From Pirellulales bacterium (GTDB lineage: Bacteria; Planctomycetota; Planctomycetia; Pirellulales; Thermoguttaceae): a DNA stretch of 39,363 nt. The translations under genes were made by a program, and so were the position numbers. Of the stretch, positions 38,689 to 39,363 are shown in pieces. The notes beneath the pieces were generated by a model. The model had not been told where the DNA came from and made no database searches. It was given only the letters and a program-made list of their open reading frames with translations. The DNA is taken from contig JABWBD010000018.1 of the NCBI GenBank assembly GCA_013360685.1, positions 1 through 39,363 of the forward strand, in the 5' to 3' direction. The stretch's first letter is position 1, and every line of letters begins with the position of its first letter.

Positions 38689-39363
38689 TCAGAAGGTTGC
38701 CCGGTAGGTATGGTACGGCGCCAACGTCACGCGGCGGTTTTCCGGCAGCGGAACGGCCTTGTCCTCGGTCACGTCGCAGAGTGCCATGCCCGGCGGCACG
38801 GGATAGTCGATGGTGTCGAAAGCGAACACAGCGCGGCCCTCGGCCGACGACCACTCGACGCCTTTGAAGTCCAGCAGCCGGCGAACCTGCATCAGGTCGG
38901 CGACGGCGTTGAAGTCGCGATTGGCCTGGCCGATCCGCTCGAGCGATCGGCGGTCGAGGCCGAAATGTCCCGGATCCAGGATGGGGCAGCAGAGGTTGGC
39001 GAGCATCCGGTAATAAGGCCGCCGCCGGGGATCGGAAAGGAAGGCGGACATCTTGCTGGCGTCGCCCGCTTGCTGCAAGTAGAGGCCGCACTTGTAGAGC
39101 GTCTCCGGCCGGAAGCGAGACCACTCGTCCGGCGGTTGCCAACCGGAGGTCGAGACGGTGCCGATGGCCGTGGGACCGCCTTCGCAGTACGTGGTGTAGC
39201 CCAGATTCTCAACCTGCGCCTGCCAGGGGAGCAGGCCATCGGCCTGTCGCACGGCATCGGCGAAGACGGCGGTGTCCATGACGTGGGTGGCGCTGTTGTA
39301 GGAATCCAGCCACAGGCCGTCCAATCCGGTCCGCTGCCGGGTGTCTCGGAGGCGGTCCAGCGT
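38689..39363 (-). CDS. Glycosidase-like TIM-barrel protein, C-terminal part
   Basis: 224 residues, open to the right edge (the gene continues beyond the window). The barrel end has GLDGLWLDSYNSATHVMDTA with a candidate nucleophile Asp, then GGPTAIGTVSTSGWQPPDEW. The C-terminal beta domain has GRAVFAFDTIDYPVPPGMAL and TLAPYHTYRATF. It resembles DUF6259/alpha-galactosidase-like proteins, and so the DUF6259 gene at 31-33 kb, in layout. The start is not in the window; a TTG at 39324 would be inside the barrel. The stop is 243 bases from the AKR-like start. Confidence 0.7.
   Translation of the reverse strand, partial: TLDRLRDTRQRTGLDGLWLDSYNSATHVMDTAVFADAVRQADGLLPWQAQVENLGYTTYCEGGPTAIGTVSTSGWQPPDEWSRFRPETLYKCGLYLQQAGDASKMSAFLSDPRRRPYYRMLANLCCPILDPGHFGLDRRSLERIGQANRDFNAVADLMQVRRLLDFKGVEWSSAEGRAVFAFDTIDYPVPPGMALCDVTEDKAVPLPENRRVTLAPYHTYRATF

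Noticed and set aside
1..39363. tRNA, rRNA or known riboswitch
   Set aside because: No TPsiC-like box in a cloverleaf context and no recognised riboswitch core was seen by eye; a covariance scan (tRNAscan/Infernal) would settle this.

Overview
The window looks like a chromosomal segment of a high-GC planctomycete (Pirellulales-like). The evidence is the set of genes: secreted proteins of types common in that phylum (a TolB-propeller/c-type cytochrome protein resembling hydrazine synthase alpha, Tat-exported Gfo/Idh/MocA and aldo/keto reductase-like proteins, DUF6259-type and other TIM-barrel glycosidase-like proteins, a neutral-ceramidase-like protein). It also carries a lysine/alanine-rich histone-like peptide, lpxB (a Gram-negative outer membrane) and many palindromic intergenic repeats. 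No tRNA, rRNA, CRISPR array, phage or complete insertion sequence was recognised.

Layout. 1-4.2 kb: repeat-like non-coding DNA, a large exported haem/propeller protein gene and a VapBC-like toxin-antitoxin pair, all on the minus strand. 4.5-6.1 kb: a GDSL-esterase remnant and a Tat-exported oxidoreductase (plus). 6.1-16.9 kb: a long minus-strand housekeeping block, in transcription order aroDE, aroK, prepilin peptidase, OmpA-type lipoprotein, hisH, parD, parE, hisA, a FusA2-type EF-G paralogue, cysE. A ParDE module and several palindromes separate hisH from hisA. 17.1-19.7 kb: an exported M14 carboxypeptidase with calcium-loop-like inserts and an ABC-2 type permease (plus). 19.8-25.1 kb: on the minus strand, Tat-exported Mn-type superoxide dismutase, FtsX-like permease, lpxB, site-2 protease and histone-like peptide, the last with a good intrinsic terminator.

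25.4-26.2 kb holds a dead two-gene operon: a creatininase-family gene with an internal deletion, followed by a frameshifted enolase-superfamily fragment. 26.4-28.2 kb: a secreted beta-propeller protein (plus), then a YtrA-type GntR regulator with a palindromic operator candidate and an apparently frameshifted small membrane protein. 28.3-39.4 kb is rich in exported proteins: two multi-domain glycosidase-like proteins, a signal-peptide-bearing glutamate-racemase homologue with a long C-terminal extension, a small Cys-rich Ada-like protein, a ceramidase-like protein, an aldo/keto-reductase-fold protein that appears to lack its catalytic residues, and a glycosidase-like gene cut by the right edge.

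How the genes work together: the central block supplies amino-acid biosynthesis (shikimate, histidine, cysteine) and envelope or type IV pilus functions. The flanks look like an accessory secretome probably aimed at glycans and lipids. The most unusual signals are the exported racemase homologue, the degenerate AKR, the cysteine-less prepilin peptidase, the FusA2-type EF-G, and the palindromic elements, one of which is MITE-like with a TAA flanking repeat and one of which provides a gene's stop codon. I saw no clear, complete undescribed multi-gene system; the findings list the best leads.
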